The notes beneath the pieces are model-generated. The model did no database searches. It was not told the DNA's origin and saw only the letters and a program-made list of their open reading frames with translations. A stretch of 64,000 nucleotides of DNA from Streptococcus pneumoniae (GTDB lineage: Bacteria > Bacillota > Bacilli > Lactobacillales > Streptococcaceae). Positions 49,784 to 57,893 of this stretch are shown in pieces (the first letter of the stretch is position 1; each line of letters starts with the position of its first letter). The stretch is from the NCBI GenBank assembly GCA_040719455.1, contig JBFDTN010000001.1, positions 248,001-312,000 of the forward strand. Direction: 5' to 3'. Both the position numbers and the translations under genes were made by a program.

Positions 49784-51937
49784 TTACTTACTAAATAAAT
49801 GGTGATAGAAACCTTGTTTGGCCATTAGTTCCTGATGAGTGCCAGTTTCGATAATCTTTCCTTGGTCAAGGACAATGACTTGATTGGTTCGCTCAGAAAT
49901 ACTAAGTCGGTGAGCTACAAAAATAATGGTTTTATCGGTCATTGTCATCAGATTATCAATCACCTTTTTTTCTGTTAGGACATCAAGACCGCTTGTTGCT
50001 TCATCGAGAATCAGAACAGAAGCCTTGGTGAGAAGAGCCCTAGCAAGTGCAATCCGCTGTTTTTGCCCACCGGACAAGCCTGCTCCATCAGAGAGTTCTG
50101 TCTGATATCCCATAGGCATCTGTTCGATATCCTGGCGAATCTCTGCAATTTCACAAGCTCTTAAAATATCTTCTTGGCTGATCATCTGATTAGCTCCCAA
50201 GGTCAAATTCTCTAACACAGAACCGCTAAAGATATAGGCTTGTTGGGGAAGGTAGTTGATATGCTTTCGTAACACTTTTTTATCCACCATTTTGAGGTTG
50301 TTATTGTTAATGGTGATGCGTCCTTTGTAGGGTTCAAAGAAGTTGACAATCATTTTAGCCAAAGTCGTCTTCCCTGAACCACTAATCCCTACAAGACTCA
50401 CCTTGTCGCCTTTTTTGATTGTCAGATTGATGTCTGATAAGGTATCACGACCAAAACCATACTTGTAGGAAAGGTCCTCAAATTGAATGTCACCAGAAAG
50501 AAATTGAGGATCTGTCAGGCTCTGATCACCGCTAAATTCTGATTCAACAAGGTAAACTTCATTCAGACGATTATTTGCTACTTTTGCAGATTGGAGTTTT
50601 GTTTGGAGGTTGATGATATTTTCCAGAGGATGGGTAAAATAGCTGAGCAAGGTATTGAAGGTAATCAACTGGCCAATAGAAATCGAGTTATCCATGACTA
50701 ATCTCGCCCCAAACCAGAGAATACCAGTATTTAGGATTAGCTGAGCACCTTGCTTCAGTGTGCCTTGTAGGATAGAATACTTACTTAGTTTAAAGGATTT
50801 ATCTAAATAATCAACGAACTCGCTGTCAATTTTCTGATAGCGACTTTCTTCACTGGTCAAGGACTTGATGGTTTCGATACCGTTAATATCTTCGATAATG
50901 GCTGAGCTGACCATGGAATTGCTTTGCATGACATCATGATTCATCTTTTCAAATGGTTTCATAAAGATGAAAATAATGGCAATATAGATAGGGATAGAAA
51001 TCAGTGATAGTAAGAAAAGATGTGTATTTTGTACCAGTAGTACAGCGCCCACGATGATGAGAATAGAGACATCCAAAAAGAGGGATAGGATGGTAGAAGC
51101 TAAAGCGTCAATAATGGAATTGGCATCTGTAAAGCGGGAAATCACTTCGCCTGTCCGCCGTGTGGCAAAAAAAGACATGGGCAATTCAAAGATGTGTCGG
51201 ATATAAGACAAAATGACATCAATGCTTAATCTTTGACTCAGTACCGTGAGCAAATAATCTCGTGAGAAGCTCATCATCTGCTGGAGAATGTAAGTGATAA
51301 CCAAGCCGATGGAGATAATTCCTAAGGTTGACTTCATCTGATTAGGAATATATTCATCTAAAATTCCTTGGATATAATAAGACCCACTAATATTGATGAG
51401 AGTGACTAGGAGACTGGATAGTACAATATAGAAGATGAGAGAACTCTGTTTAAAAATCAGAGGAAGAAAACTCATTAGACCATTCTTCTTATCTTTATGC
51501 GGTTTGTAGCTGGCTTCAGGTGCTAGAAAAATGGCAACCCCTGTCCATTCGGAGGCAAATCGTTCTTTTGTCATCTTCGTGACCTTGACTGTCGGATCAG
51601 GATCACCGATGATGAGATGGTCTTTTTTTGCTTGGTAGACGACATAGTAGTGTTGGAGCTTCCCCTCTTTATTGACATGGACGATAAAGGGATAAGGGAC
51701 ATCTTCCATATCAAAAAGAGTCATATCTGCCTGAATAGCTCTCGTTTCAAATCCCATTTCATTCGCGGCTTTTACAATACCAAGAGCAGTTGTCCCTTCC
51801 TTGTTAGTCTTGGCTAATTGCCTCAAATGTGCTAGAGAATAATCAGAACCGTAGAATCTTGCAATAGAAGCCAAAGCAGCAACCCCGCAGTCCCTAGCAT
51901 CTATTTGTGGGACAAATGTTCGTTTATAGGATGTCAT
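49784..51937 (-). CDS. blpA: BlpA-like peptidase-containing ABC transporter
   Basis: 717 residues from the ATG at 51937, which has AAAGGA; the ATG at 51961 does not. An N-terminal C39 peptidase ('QIDARDCGVAAL', catalytic Cys near 17; His in 'LQHYYVVYQ' near 97) cuts leaders after double glycine. Six membrane segments (about 165-445) and an ABC ATPase follow: Walker A GISGSGKTT, signature LSGGQKQRIAL, Walker B VLILDEATSGLD. It exports BlpC and the bacteriocins encoded to the right. No frameshift, so the system should be self-sufficient. Confidence 0.95.
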   Translation of the reverse strand: MTSYKRTFVPQIDARDCGVAALASIARFYGSDYSLAHLRQLAKTNKEGTTALGIVKAANEMGFETRAIQADMTLFDMEDVPYPFIVHVNKEGKLQHYYVVYQAKKDHLIIGDPDPTVKVTKMTKERFASEWTGVAIFLAPEASYKPHKDKKNGLMSFLPLIFKQSSLIFYIVLSSLLVTLINISGSYYIQGILDEYIPNQMKSTLGIISIGLVITYILQQMMSFSRDYLLTVLSQRLSIDVILSYIRHIFELPMSFFATRRTGEVISRFTDANSIIDALASTILSLFLDVSILIIVGAVLLVQNTHLFLLSLISIPIYIAIIFIFMKPFEKMNHDVMQSNSMVSSAIIEDINGIETIKSLTSEESRYQKIDSEFVDYLDKSFKLSKYSILQGTLKQGAQLILNTGILWFGARLVMDNSISIGQLITFNTLLSYFTHPLENIINLQTKLQSAKVANNRLNEVYLVESEFSGDQSLTDPQFLSGDIQFEDLSYKYGFGRDTLSDINLTIKKGDKVSLVGISGSGKTTLAKMIVNFFEPYKGRITINNNNLKMVDKKVLRKHINYLPQQAYIFSGSVLENLTLGANQMISQEDILRACEIAEIRQDIEQMPMGYQTELSDGAGLSGGQKQRIALARALLTKASVLILDEATSGLDVLTEKKVIDNLMTMTDKTIIFVAHRLSISERTNQVIVLDQGKIIETGTHQELMAKQGFYHHLFSK

Positions 51938-51979
51938 TTGAATAAGTCCTTTCTTGTGCATTTATAAGTCTATTATGAC

Positions 51980-52104
51980 ATGCATAGTTAAGGAAAGGAG
52001 GTTCAAATCTTAAATGGTTATTCAAATGTCTTGAATGGTAAGTTAGAAATGAGGCAGTATGATTCATAATGTTCCTGAATGGTTGATCATAGGTATTAAA
52101 CGGT
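51980..52104 (-). promoter_or_regulatory. Two BlpR boxes upstream of blpAB
   Basis: On the minus strand one pair of repeats (ACCATTCAAGA, ACCATTTAAGA) covers 52039-52008 and a second (ACCGTTTAATA, ACCATTCAGGA) covers about 52103-52073, each with 21-base start spacing. CATAAT near 51980 can be the -10 of the proximal promoter. Double sites suggest strong or graded induction of the transporter. Confidence 0.75.
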
Positions 52105-52112
52105 AAACTTTT

Positions 52113-52205
52113 CTTATTCTGGAATTTTTAATGACTGTTCAGGAAATGGATAAAAAAGTTTTGAAGAAGGTGCTATACTAAACTTGTCAGAGTTGCAACA
52201 CGACA
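52113..52205 (+). promoter_or_regulatory. BlpR-type bacteriocin promoter P1
   Basis: Repeats CTTATTCTGGA (52113) and ACTGTTCAGGA (52134) start 21 bases apart; the -10 is TATACT (52174-52179). Sequence through 'GTTGCAAC' is nearly shared with P2 and P3. Confidence 0.82.
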
Positions 52206-52236
52206 AAATAAAAATAATTATATAGAGGTATCCATT

Positions 52237-52470
52237 ATGAATACAATTACATTTGATTCAAGTACTTTTACATCACTTACTACAGAAGAACTGATGGCAA
52301 TTGAAGCTGGAGCCAATTGGGATCGTGTTTTTGCCGGTGGTTCTGTTTACCTAGGAGCAACATTAGCGGTTGCTATGGCTACTAATCCGATTGGTTGGGG
52401 TGCAGGAGCAGTTTATCTTGCTACATGTGCTGCTTCAGGAGCTTATATGGGCTATGGACTTGCAACATAA
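52237..52470 (+). CDS. Blp-type class II bacteriocin precursor, 77 aa
   Basis: 77 residues. The leader (MNTITFDSSTFTSLTTEELM then AIEAGA) has the usual LTxEELxxIE pattern with GA in place of GG before the cut, giving mature NWDRVFAGG... of about 51 residues. The mature part is hydrophobic and glycine-rich with GxxxG-type spacing ('GWGAGAVYLATC', 'GAYMGYG'), like the BlpM/BlpN two-peptide class. It directly follows P1. A possible partner peptide is the broken gene at 53332. Confidence 0.82.
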   Translation: MNTITFDSSTFTSLTTEELMAIEAGANWDRVFAGGSVYLGATLAVAMATNPIGWGAGAVYLATCAASGAYMGYGLAT

Positions 52471-52509
52471 CATAGTTTATTAAAGAGTATAAAATTGGAG
52501 GTGAGAAAA

Positions 52510-52869
52510 ATGGTAAAAAAAAATTCGTTCGTTATTTGTGCAGTTGCTATAATTGTTACAAATATGCTCATGATTTCGTTTTTTAATAATGGAGAAGAAA
52601 TTACATCTAATATATTTATTATAATAATCACTTTGTTTTTGTTGCCACCATTTTTAAGGGCAGTTGATAATCAAATGCAGTCTCTGCTTAGACTAGAATC
52701 ATACGCTTTACTTTTCTTAGCATCTCTATCTGTAATGCGTCTTATCAATCGTATTACAATAGTACCTATTATGGTGAATTCCATAATGATTTTGCTTGCT
52801 TTAGGGACTGGAATTGTGTTGATAACCGCATCCATCATGAGAATATCCCAAAAAAATAGAAATAGTTGA
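52510..52869 (+). CDS. Putative bacteriocin immunity membrane protein, 119 aa
   Basis: 119 residues with four hydrophobic segments (about 8-26, 34-53, 62-80 and 88-108). GGAGGTGAG precedes the ATG at 52510; an in-frame TTG at 52495 lies before that site. It lies directly behind the bacteriocin gene on the same transcript, the usual place of an immunity gene. No named family recognised. Confidence 0.72.
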   Translation: MVKKNSFVICAVAIIVTNMLMISFFNNGEEITSNIFIIIITLFLLPPFLRAVDNQMQSLLRLESYALLFLASLSVMRLINRITIVPIMVNSIMILLALGTGIVLITASIMRISQKNRNS

Positions 52870-53205
52870 ATATCAATCCAAGGAATTGAAATTTAATAAC
52901 CAATTTTGAATAGTGAATAACTGTTGTCTATTCTATTTTCTCAACTTTCCAACTGTAGCTTTTATCATATTACTAAATTTATAGTTTTCATCTAACTTCC
53001 CTTAGATTTATCTTAGGGAAGTTTTAAGTATCAACAGCTTTATAATATTTTGAGTTCGACTAGTATAGTCTTTTAAATTCTAATTAGCTATTTTTAGATT
53101 TAGAATTAACGTTAGTTTTGAACTATACTTCTTAACGAACAGTTCTTTGTCATACTATTTCTATCCTAAAAGACGATTTCACAAGTATTTTAATTGGCAA
53201 ACATT
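52870..53205. other. Non-coding gap with terminator (52994-53025)
   Basis: No gene seen. AACTTCCCTTAGA (52994-53006) pairs with TCTTAGGGAAGTT (53011-53023) and runs into T residues, ending the P1 operon. The rest is AT-rich with no clear remnant. Confidence 0.6.
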
Positions 53206-53300
53206 CCCATTTTGGAAATTTCAATGACTGTTCAGGAAATGGTCAAAAATTTTTTAAAGAAGGTGCTATACTAAACTTGTCAAAGTTGCAACGAGACAAG
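53206..53300 (+). promoter_or_regulatory. BlpR-type bacteriocin promoter P2
   Basis: Repeats CCCATTTTGGA (53206) and ACTGTTCAGGA (53227) start 21 bases apart; the -10 is TATACT (53267-53272). Near-copy of P1 and P3. Confidence 0.82.
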
Positions 53301-53331
53301 TCAATATGAAATAAATGAGGAGGTATTCGTT

Positions 53332-53492
53332 ATGAATACACAAACAATTGAACGCTTATTGCTATCGGAGCTTTATCAGGAGCTTTTGAAGTCAGCCAGC
53401 ATTGTATTATAGCAGGGCCACAGACATATTTAATGTGTGCAGCTGGAGGTGCTGTTGTAGGTGGGATTATTGCCTATGGCTTACGTCATTAG
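53332..53492 (+). pseudogene. Broken blp bacteriocin gene
   Basis: The ATG (GAGGAGG upstream) opens MNTQTIE, a typical bacteriocin leader start, but stops after 26 codons. In another frame the downstream DNA encodes a mature bacteriocin: 'IAIGALSGAFEVSQHC', 'MCAAGGAVVGGIIAYGLRH' and a stop at 53490. The rest of the leader and its double glycine are missing, so the damage is a deletion with a frame change. The promoter and immunity gene remain intact. Confidence 0.75.
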
Positions 53493-53503
53493 AAAGGAAA
53501 GCG

Positions 53504-53734
53504 ATGAAATTAATCATATTTCAGATGGCTATTTTGATCATTAGTATTTTATATATTTTGGCGAGTCTCTCTTTTAAAAGCTTTAAAGGTAAAGTTTACA
53601 GGGCTTGTGTCTTTATATTTATTTTAGCTGGTTTAGTTTCCTATGCGATGAGAGCTTTACATTGGTTTGATTTTTTTGGAGTCATTGTCCCGCTTATGAT
53701 ACTATACCAGTTCGAAGATCGTTTTAATAAATGA
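53504..53734 (+). CDS. Small membrane protein, putative immunity, 76 aa
   Basis: 76 residues with two or three hydrophobic segments (about 2-20, 30-50 and 55-70). GAAAGGAAA precedes the ATG at 53504; the longer frame is a shadow of the bacteriocin remnant. It sits where the immunity gene for the broken bacteriocin would be. Keeping immunity after losing the bacteriocin is common in blp loci. Confidence 0.7.
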   Translation: MKLIIFQMAILIISILYILASLSFKSFKGKVYRACVFIFILAGLVSYAMRALHWFDFFGVIVPLMILYQFEDRFNK

Positions 53735-54033
53735 TGATTGGATACGAGTGTAAGGCTTAATCTTTTAAATCCGTCTGAAACTTTCGAGATAATCTGAAAA
53801 AATTGGACAAGATGTTGTAGGGTAGGGAGAGAAGTCTGGAGACTGAGAGCTGATAGACTTCAGAGTTTTAGATATTATGAATATGGCCCAGTATATCCAG
53901 CACCAGTTTTGCCGTGTAGATAACATTTAATGGAATAAAGGATAGCCCATGTTTAATCTAGAATAAGGTCAAACATGGGTTGTCTTGTTTCCATAAAGAA
54001 CTAAAGCCGAGATGTTGATAGGAGGAGTAAAGG
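53735..54033. other. Non-coding gap with terminator (53949-53992)
   Basis: About 300 bases without a convincing gene. GATAGCCCATGTTT pairs with AAACATGGGTTGTC around a 15-base loop, which ends the P2 operon. No promoter repeat is present before the next gene. Confidence 0.55.
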
Positions 54034-54643
54034 GTGCTAGAGAGAGGAAAATATTTCACCTTTGGGACGATGTTACCGATTATATTCGGGGTAATGAGAT
54101 ACATTATCAATCAAGGGAATTATCATCATAACGAGATTGTATTTATTATTTTTTGTATTGCTTTCTTTTTTTTTGTGTATCAACTATATACGGAAGGGGA
54201 AGGTAATTCATTTTAAAAGGATAGAAAAAGAGCAGATATTTCAGATTTTGATATTTGTTATCCTAGATATAGCGTTTCTTTTTATATATACAAGTATTTT
54301 TAAAGTATCATCGGGTGCTTCAAGTGCTTTTGTGGATAAAAGAAGTAGTGGTTATAGTCTTTCTTTCCTACTAGCGGTTGCCGTTTTTTCTCCCATTGAA
54401 GAAGAATTATGTCTAAGAGGATGTGTTCAAAAAGGTACTTTCCAAAACTCTTGGTTGGGTATAATACTTACCTCCTGTTTTTTTTCTTATTTGCATAGTC
54501 CTTTTGATGCGGTATCATTTTTATATTATGCAATAGCAGAGGTTATTTATGGAGTCTCTTACAAACTAAGCGATAATCTACTAGTGCCGATTTTATGCCA
54601 TATAATCTATAACAGCTTTATTATTTTTTCAAGTTTCTTATGA
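54034..54643 (+). pseudogene. CPBP-family protease interrupted at a T9 tract
   Basis: A GTG start with GGAGGAG upstream opens a 60-codon frame of membrane sequence. The rest, in the +1 frame, carries the CPBP motifs EEELCLRG, FFSYLHSP and CHIIYNSF. Removing one T from the nine-T run at 54166-54174 joins both parts into a 202-residue protein. This is either a recent mutation, a read error or a phase-variable switch. Blp loci normally carry such proteases for bacteriocin immunity. Confidence 0.75.
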
Positions 54644-54680
54644 GAAAGTGGACAGATTTTTTTATTTATTTTGGACAGGA

Positions 54681-54782
54681 ATGATTCAGGGGCTTGTGTT
54701 TAAAAATTCCAAAACGATTTATCCACCCCTGTTCCTGCACATGCTTTGGAATGGGTTTCTAGTTTGGTTATCTACTGTATAA
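54681..54782 (+). pseudogene. C-terminal fragment of a second CPBP protease
   Basis: An isolated stretch encodes 'GMIQGLVFKNSKTIYPP' and 'LFLHMLWNGFLVWL' then stops. The His-x3-Asn pattern is the third CPBP motif. The upstream part is missing. It is a relic of earlier gene exchange in the immunity region. Confidence 0.6.
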
Positions 54783-54830
54783 TAAGTGTAATGCTGTATA
54801 TTGCATCAGATAAACTTGTGCTAGTCTTTT

Positions 54831-54922
54831 CCCATTCTGGAATGTTCAATGACTGTTCAGGAAATGGATAAAAATTTTTTAAAGAAGGTGCTATAATAAG
54901 CTTATCAAAGTTGCAACACTAC
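54831..54922 (+). promoter_or_regulatory. BlpR-type bacteriocin promoter P3
   Basis: Repeats CCCATTCTGGA (54831) and ACTGTTCAGGA (54852) start 21 bases apart; the -10 is TATAAT (54892-54897), the strongest of the three. Confidence 0.84.
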
Positions 54923-54950
54923 AAAATAATTATATAAGGAGGTATTCTAT

Positions 54951-55199
54951 ATGAATGCACAAGGAATCTATAGCTTTAATCAAATAACTCTTACAAATCT
55001 TGAAAGCGTTTCAGGAGGCTATGTTCCACCTGGTTATTATTCTCCATTTTCGCATATTAGTGATAATATTATTTGTAAAATTGGAACATCATTTAGTCTA
55101 AGAAATGGAAATTGTATTGTAAATTATGGTAATATAGTTGCAAATGTAGCTAACAATATGGCAGCTTCTTTGGGAGATTTACATAATCCATTGCCTTAG
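54951..55199 (+). CDS. Double-glycine bacteriocin precursor with one Cys pair, 82 aa
   Basis: 82 residues. The leader ends LTNLESVSGG; the predicted mature peptide (about 59 residues) begins YVPPGYYSPF and has two cysteines 14 residues apart around 'KIGTSFSLRNGN'. It is not a YGNGV pediocin. AAGGAGG precedes the ATG and P3 drives it. The following gene is an EntA-type immunity protein. A thioredoxin-like protein encoded 0.6 kb on may form the disulphide (inference). Confidence 0.82.
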   Translation: MNAQGIYSFNQITLTNLESVSGGYVPPGYYSPFSHISDNIICKIGTSFSLRNGNCIVNYGNIVANVANNMAASLGDLHNPLP

Positions 55200-55215
55200 A
55201 CGATAAGGAGGCACT

Positions 55216-55542
55216 ATGACAGACATCAGAAAAGAAGCTCATGATTTGATAGATGAGATACAGAATATTTTTCAAGGAGCAGCTCACCAAGCGAACTATG
55301 ACACCATAAAATTTCAAGAGAATCTATCGGAGATACTGACAGTCTTGCAGGACAGTAAGCCTGTAGATAATAAGCTATTGATATCTCTTGAAAAATTTTA
55401 CCAACGGACAAGCCTTTTAATCGGCGTTAGTTCTTTAGAGGTGAGTGAAGAACTGAGACAAGCTTGGCGGAGCTATGATCAGTTTCATTACAATCAAGTA
55501 AAGCCCAATTTAAGACTTTATGGACCAGTAGGGACTCTGTAA
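55216..55542 (+). CDS. Bacteriocin immunity protein (EntA_Immun-like)
   Basis: 108 residues, soluble and all-helical ('EAHDLIDEIQNIF', 'LLISLEKFYQRTSLLIGVSS', 'ELRQAWRSYDQFHY'). This is the four-helix immunity fold of pediocin-type and many blp peptides, acting inside the producer's membrane. AAGGAGG precedes the ATG and 16 bases separate it from the bacteriocin gene. A hairpin (55629-55660) follows. Confidence 0.82.
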   Translation: MTDIRKEAHDLIDEIQNIFQGAAHQANYDTIKFQENLSEILTVLQDSKPVDNKLLISLEKFYQRTSLLIGVSSLEVSEELRQAWRSYDQFHYNQVKPNLRLYGPVGTL

Positions 55543-55628
55543 GTGAGTTATACTTCTGAAATTTATCATATTAGCGAAACTTTTAGGGATATGAATACCA
55601 GATCATATAATTTCAGGGCTATTTGTGG

Positions 55629-55660
55629 AAGGAGCGATATGTAACCATGTTGCTCCTTTT
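55629..55660 (+). terminator. Terminator after the immunity gene
   Basis: AAGGAGC pairs with GCTCCTT, with further pairing inside (TATG/CATG) and a short T run. The remaining gap to 55787 shows only a weak promoter region. Confidence 0.6.
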
Positions 55661-55787
55661 GAAATAAGTTCATGTGATATATACTCATTGTTTCTTTCGA
55701 GACGTTTCGATAACTATTTAGGATTTGAACGAATATTTCTAATATAAATCAAGTAAAATTGGTTTATTAAATATAAGGAGTTGCTAC

Positions 55788-56825
55788 ATGAAGAAAAATT
55801 TATTGAAATCTCTATTACTTAGTTCAGCAGCTATCGCTACTTTTGGAACTAGTGTAGTATTAGCAGAAAGTCAAGAAATGCCAACAGGTGCTACACAGGT
55901 TTCTGATTCTGTTACAGAAAGCTCTACAACTGAGGAGATGGATAATCAATCAGACAATACAGAAGTTTCTGAAGCAGAGCCTGCAGTGGTAACGCCTGAG
56001 GAGTATGCCGTTAATGTTGCTGACTTCAAAAAAGTTGGTATAGAAGATGTTCGTCATGCATTTACAGAAGATAGTCTTGAACATACGCTTTACTTTGGTC
56101 GTGGTACCTGTTACTATTGTCGTCAATTTTCACCAGATTTAAAAGAATTTAATCGGATTATTGATAATCGATTGGAATACTACGATACTGACGGTGAAGA
56201 TTTTAATGATACAGCTAAAGAATTTGTCTTTAAAACAATTGGTATTCCAGGAACACCTACGGTACTGTACCTAAAAAATGGCAAGCCTGTTTCTGGTTGG
56301 GTTGGTGGAGGAGTGACTCCGCAACAACTTTATGATTATCTTTATCTTGGCAAAGCTCCAGAACAACCAAATGATAATGAAGATAAAAAAGAGGAGCCCA
56401 AAAATGAGCCTGATAAACATTCAGAAGAGATAGTAGAGGTGTCGGATGCTGATAAGAAAAGTGAGAAACAGATGTTCTCCGAAAACAGAGTAGTATCTGA
56501 TAATCTCTCTACATCATCTCATCAAATAGCAAGTAAAAACCAAGAAATTCAAACTTCGGTATCTACTTCTTTAGACGTTGCTCATTCTTCTAAAGAAGTT
56601 AGGAGTGCAAGAGAAGAAACTTCTGTTAATAATTTGGAAACAAAAGCTCCCTCCTCACAAGTCACACCTCTCAGTAACGCTTCATCAGAAACGACTAAAA
56701 AGAATATTTTACCTAAGACAGGTGAGCAAGATTCGAATCATTTTTTCCGTTTAGGAGTCGCACTTTGTCTGACTTTGATTGTAATTAGAATGAGATACTT
56801 TATGATAAGAAATCGAGAGGAATAA
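55788..56825 (+). CDS. LPXTG-anchored thioredoxin-like protein
   Basis: 345 residues. A signal peptide ends near 'SVVLAES' (about 27). A Ser/Thr/Glu-rich linker leads to a thioredoxin domain (about 75-190) with active site [10 protein letters not shown] near 105 and cis-Pro '[14 protein letters not shown]'. Then come a long Ser/Lys/Glu spacer (195-310), LPKTG, a hydrophobic span and a basic tail. The CxxC protein is thus fixed to the wall by sortase. Thioredoxins in bacteriocin loci help form or correct disulphides in cysteine-bearing peptides; two such peptides are encoded nearby. AAGGAG precedes the ATG and three bases separate it from the next gene. Confidence 0.88.
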   Translation: MKKNLLKSLLLSSAAIATFGTSVVLAESQEMPTGATQVSDSVTESSTTEEMDNQSDNTEVSEAEPAVVTPEEYAVNVADFKKVGIEDVRHAFTEDSLEHTLYFGRGTCYYCRQFSPDLKEFNRIIDNRLEYYDTDGEDFNDTAKEFVFKTIGIPGTPTVLYLKNGKPVSGWVGGGVTPQQLYDYLYLGKAPEQPNDNEDKKEEPKNEPDKHSEEIVEVSDADKKSEKQMFSENRVVSDNLSTSSHQIASKNQEIQTSVSTSLDVAHSSKEVRSAREETSVNNLETKAPSSQVTPLSNASSETTKKNILPKTGEQDSNHFFRLGVALCLTLIVIRMRYFMIRNREE

Positions 56826-56828
56826 TCT

Positions 56829-57524
56829 ATGCAACGATTTAAAAATATCATGAAGTTTATCGGTCTCATCTTACTCAGTTTACTCATCAATATATTTCCC
56901 ATGAGATTGATTGGGATGCAAGAGACTACGGCAGAACCAATGAGATGGGGAGCAAGTATCGGGTACTTAATTGTGGCAATAGCTATTATTGTACTAGTTT
57001 GGAAACAGTATCAAAAGAGATCAGGTAGACAGAAATATAGATTTGGTTGGAAAGATTTTGGGATAGCCTTACTCTTTTATCTAGCCACTCGTGTAGTAGC
57101 TATCGGTGGGACAGTCCTTATTCAAGTAGTTACAGGTAATCAAACGTCTGCAAATGATGCGGCTTTGCTTGCGACAAATGAGCAGGTGATGCAGATGTTT
57201 CCTCTGTATTTTGTTGCCTTTCATTTGGCTATTGGTGTCTTTGCACCAGTTATGGAAGAGTTGATTTACAGAGGTTTCTTTAGCCAGTACTTTTTCAAGA
57301 AAAATCAAAAATGGTTAAAGCTGATTGTCAGCTCTACTATCTTTGGCTTACTACATGTTGTTTATCCGATTGAGTTTCCTACCTATTTTGCCCTTGGAGC
57401 GATTTTCTATCTGGCTTATGCCCGTCGGGGTAATGTTGTAGATTCAATTGCTGTTCATCTTTTGAATAACAGTTTGTTAGTGATCTTCTCTGTTATTCAA
57501 TATTTGTTCTTAATGTTTAGTTAA
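56829..57524 (+). CDS. BlpY/PncP-like CPBP intramembrane protease
   Basis: 231 residues with about seven hydrophobic segments. CPBP motifs: EELIYRGFF near 142, FGLLHVVYP near 175 and HLLNNSLL near 213. Length and the first motif resemble pneumococcal BlpY/PncP, which gives bacteriocin immunity. It is cotranscribed with the thioredoxin-like gene and followed by a small double-glycine peptide gene. All catalytic positions are intact, unlike the frameshifted CPBP gene at 54034. Confidence 0.85.
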   Translation: MQRFKNIMKFIGLILLSLLINIFPMRLIGMQETTAEPMRWGASIGYLIVAIAIIVLVWKQYQKRSGRQKYRFGWKDFGIALLFYLATRVVAIGGTVLIQVVTGNQTSANDAALLATNEQVMQMFPLYFVAFHLAIGVFAPVMEELIYRGFFSQYFFKKNQKWLKLIVSSTIFGLLHVVYPIEFPTYFALGAIFYLAYARRGNVVDSIAVHLLNNSLLVIFSVIQYLFLMFS

Positions 57525-57551
57525 AAAAATATATATTAGGAGGTATCACTT

Positions 57552-57713
57552 ATGATGAAAGAACTCTCAGCGAGTCAGTTGTCTCATGTTACAGGAGGAG
57601 AACTTGAAAATTTCGGAAGTTGTCACTGTATTTGTAAACCTACTCCCAAACCAAAATTTCGTAAACCGATTCCGATTCCCAAACCGATAGAACCACCAAA
57701 GGTAATCATGTAG
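57552..57713 (+). CDS. Cys/Pro-rich double-glycine peptide, 53 aa
   Basis: 53 residues. The leader MMKELSASQLSHVTGG has the usual EL/L/VxGG pattern. The mature part (about 37 residues) holds three cysteines in SCHCIC and then a Lys/Pro repeat (KPTPKPKFRKPIPIPKPIEP) with no hydrophobic helix. This is unlike class II bacteriocins and could be a proline-rich antimicrobial, a modified peptide or a signal. AGGAGG lies eight bases before the ATG. Encoded right behind the thioredoxin and CPBP genes. Too short for most callers. Confidence 0.75.
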   Translation: MMKELSASQLSHVTGGELENFGSCHCICKPTPKPKFRKPIPIPKPIEPPKVIM

Positions 57714-57726
57714 TTAAGTTAGTTGG

Positions 57727-57755
57727 CGATAGAGCATTTGCTTTATCGTTTTTTA
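57727..57755 (+). terminator. Terminator at the right end of the blp cluster
   Basis: CGATAGAGCA (57727-57736) pairs with TGCTTTATCG (57739-57748) and runs into six T residues. Confidence 0.82.
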
Positions 57756-57893
57756 TTATACTTTTTGAAAGATAAGCGGTAAAACTATTGAAAATTTTCA
57801 CTCTTAATAATGAGGTTAAAAAATTGAGAGTGTTAATGAAAAATCGTTCACCGCCCATTCTTCTTCATATTAAAAAATATGAGGAGGAATAGA

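Noticed and set aside
53880..53927. Proline-rich codons (YEYGPVYPAPVLPC) resembling a peptide tail
   Set aside because: No start, leader or ribosome site can be found upstream in that frame; too short to support even as a remnant.
55705..55745. Possible BlpR box (ACTATTTAGGA) before the thioredoxin-like gene
   Set aside because: The second repeat at 21-base spacing is too degenerate; only one half-site is convincing.
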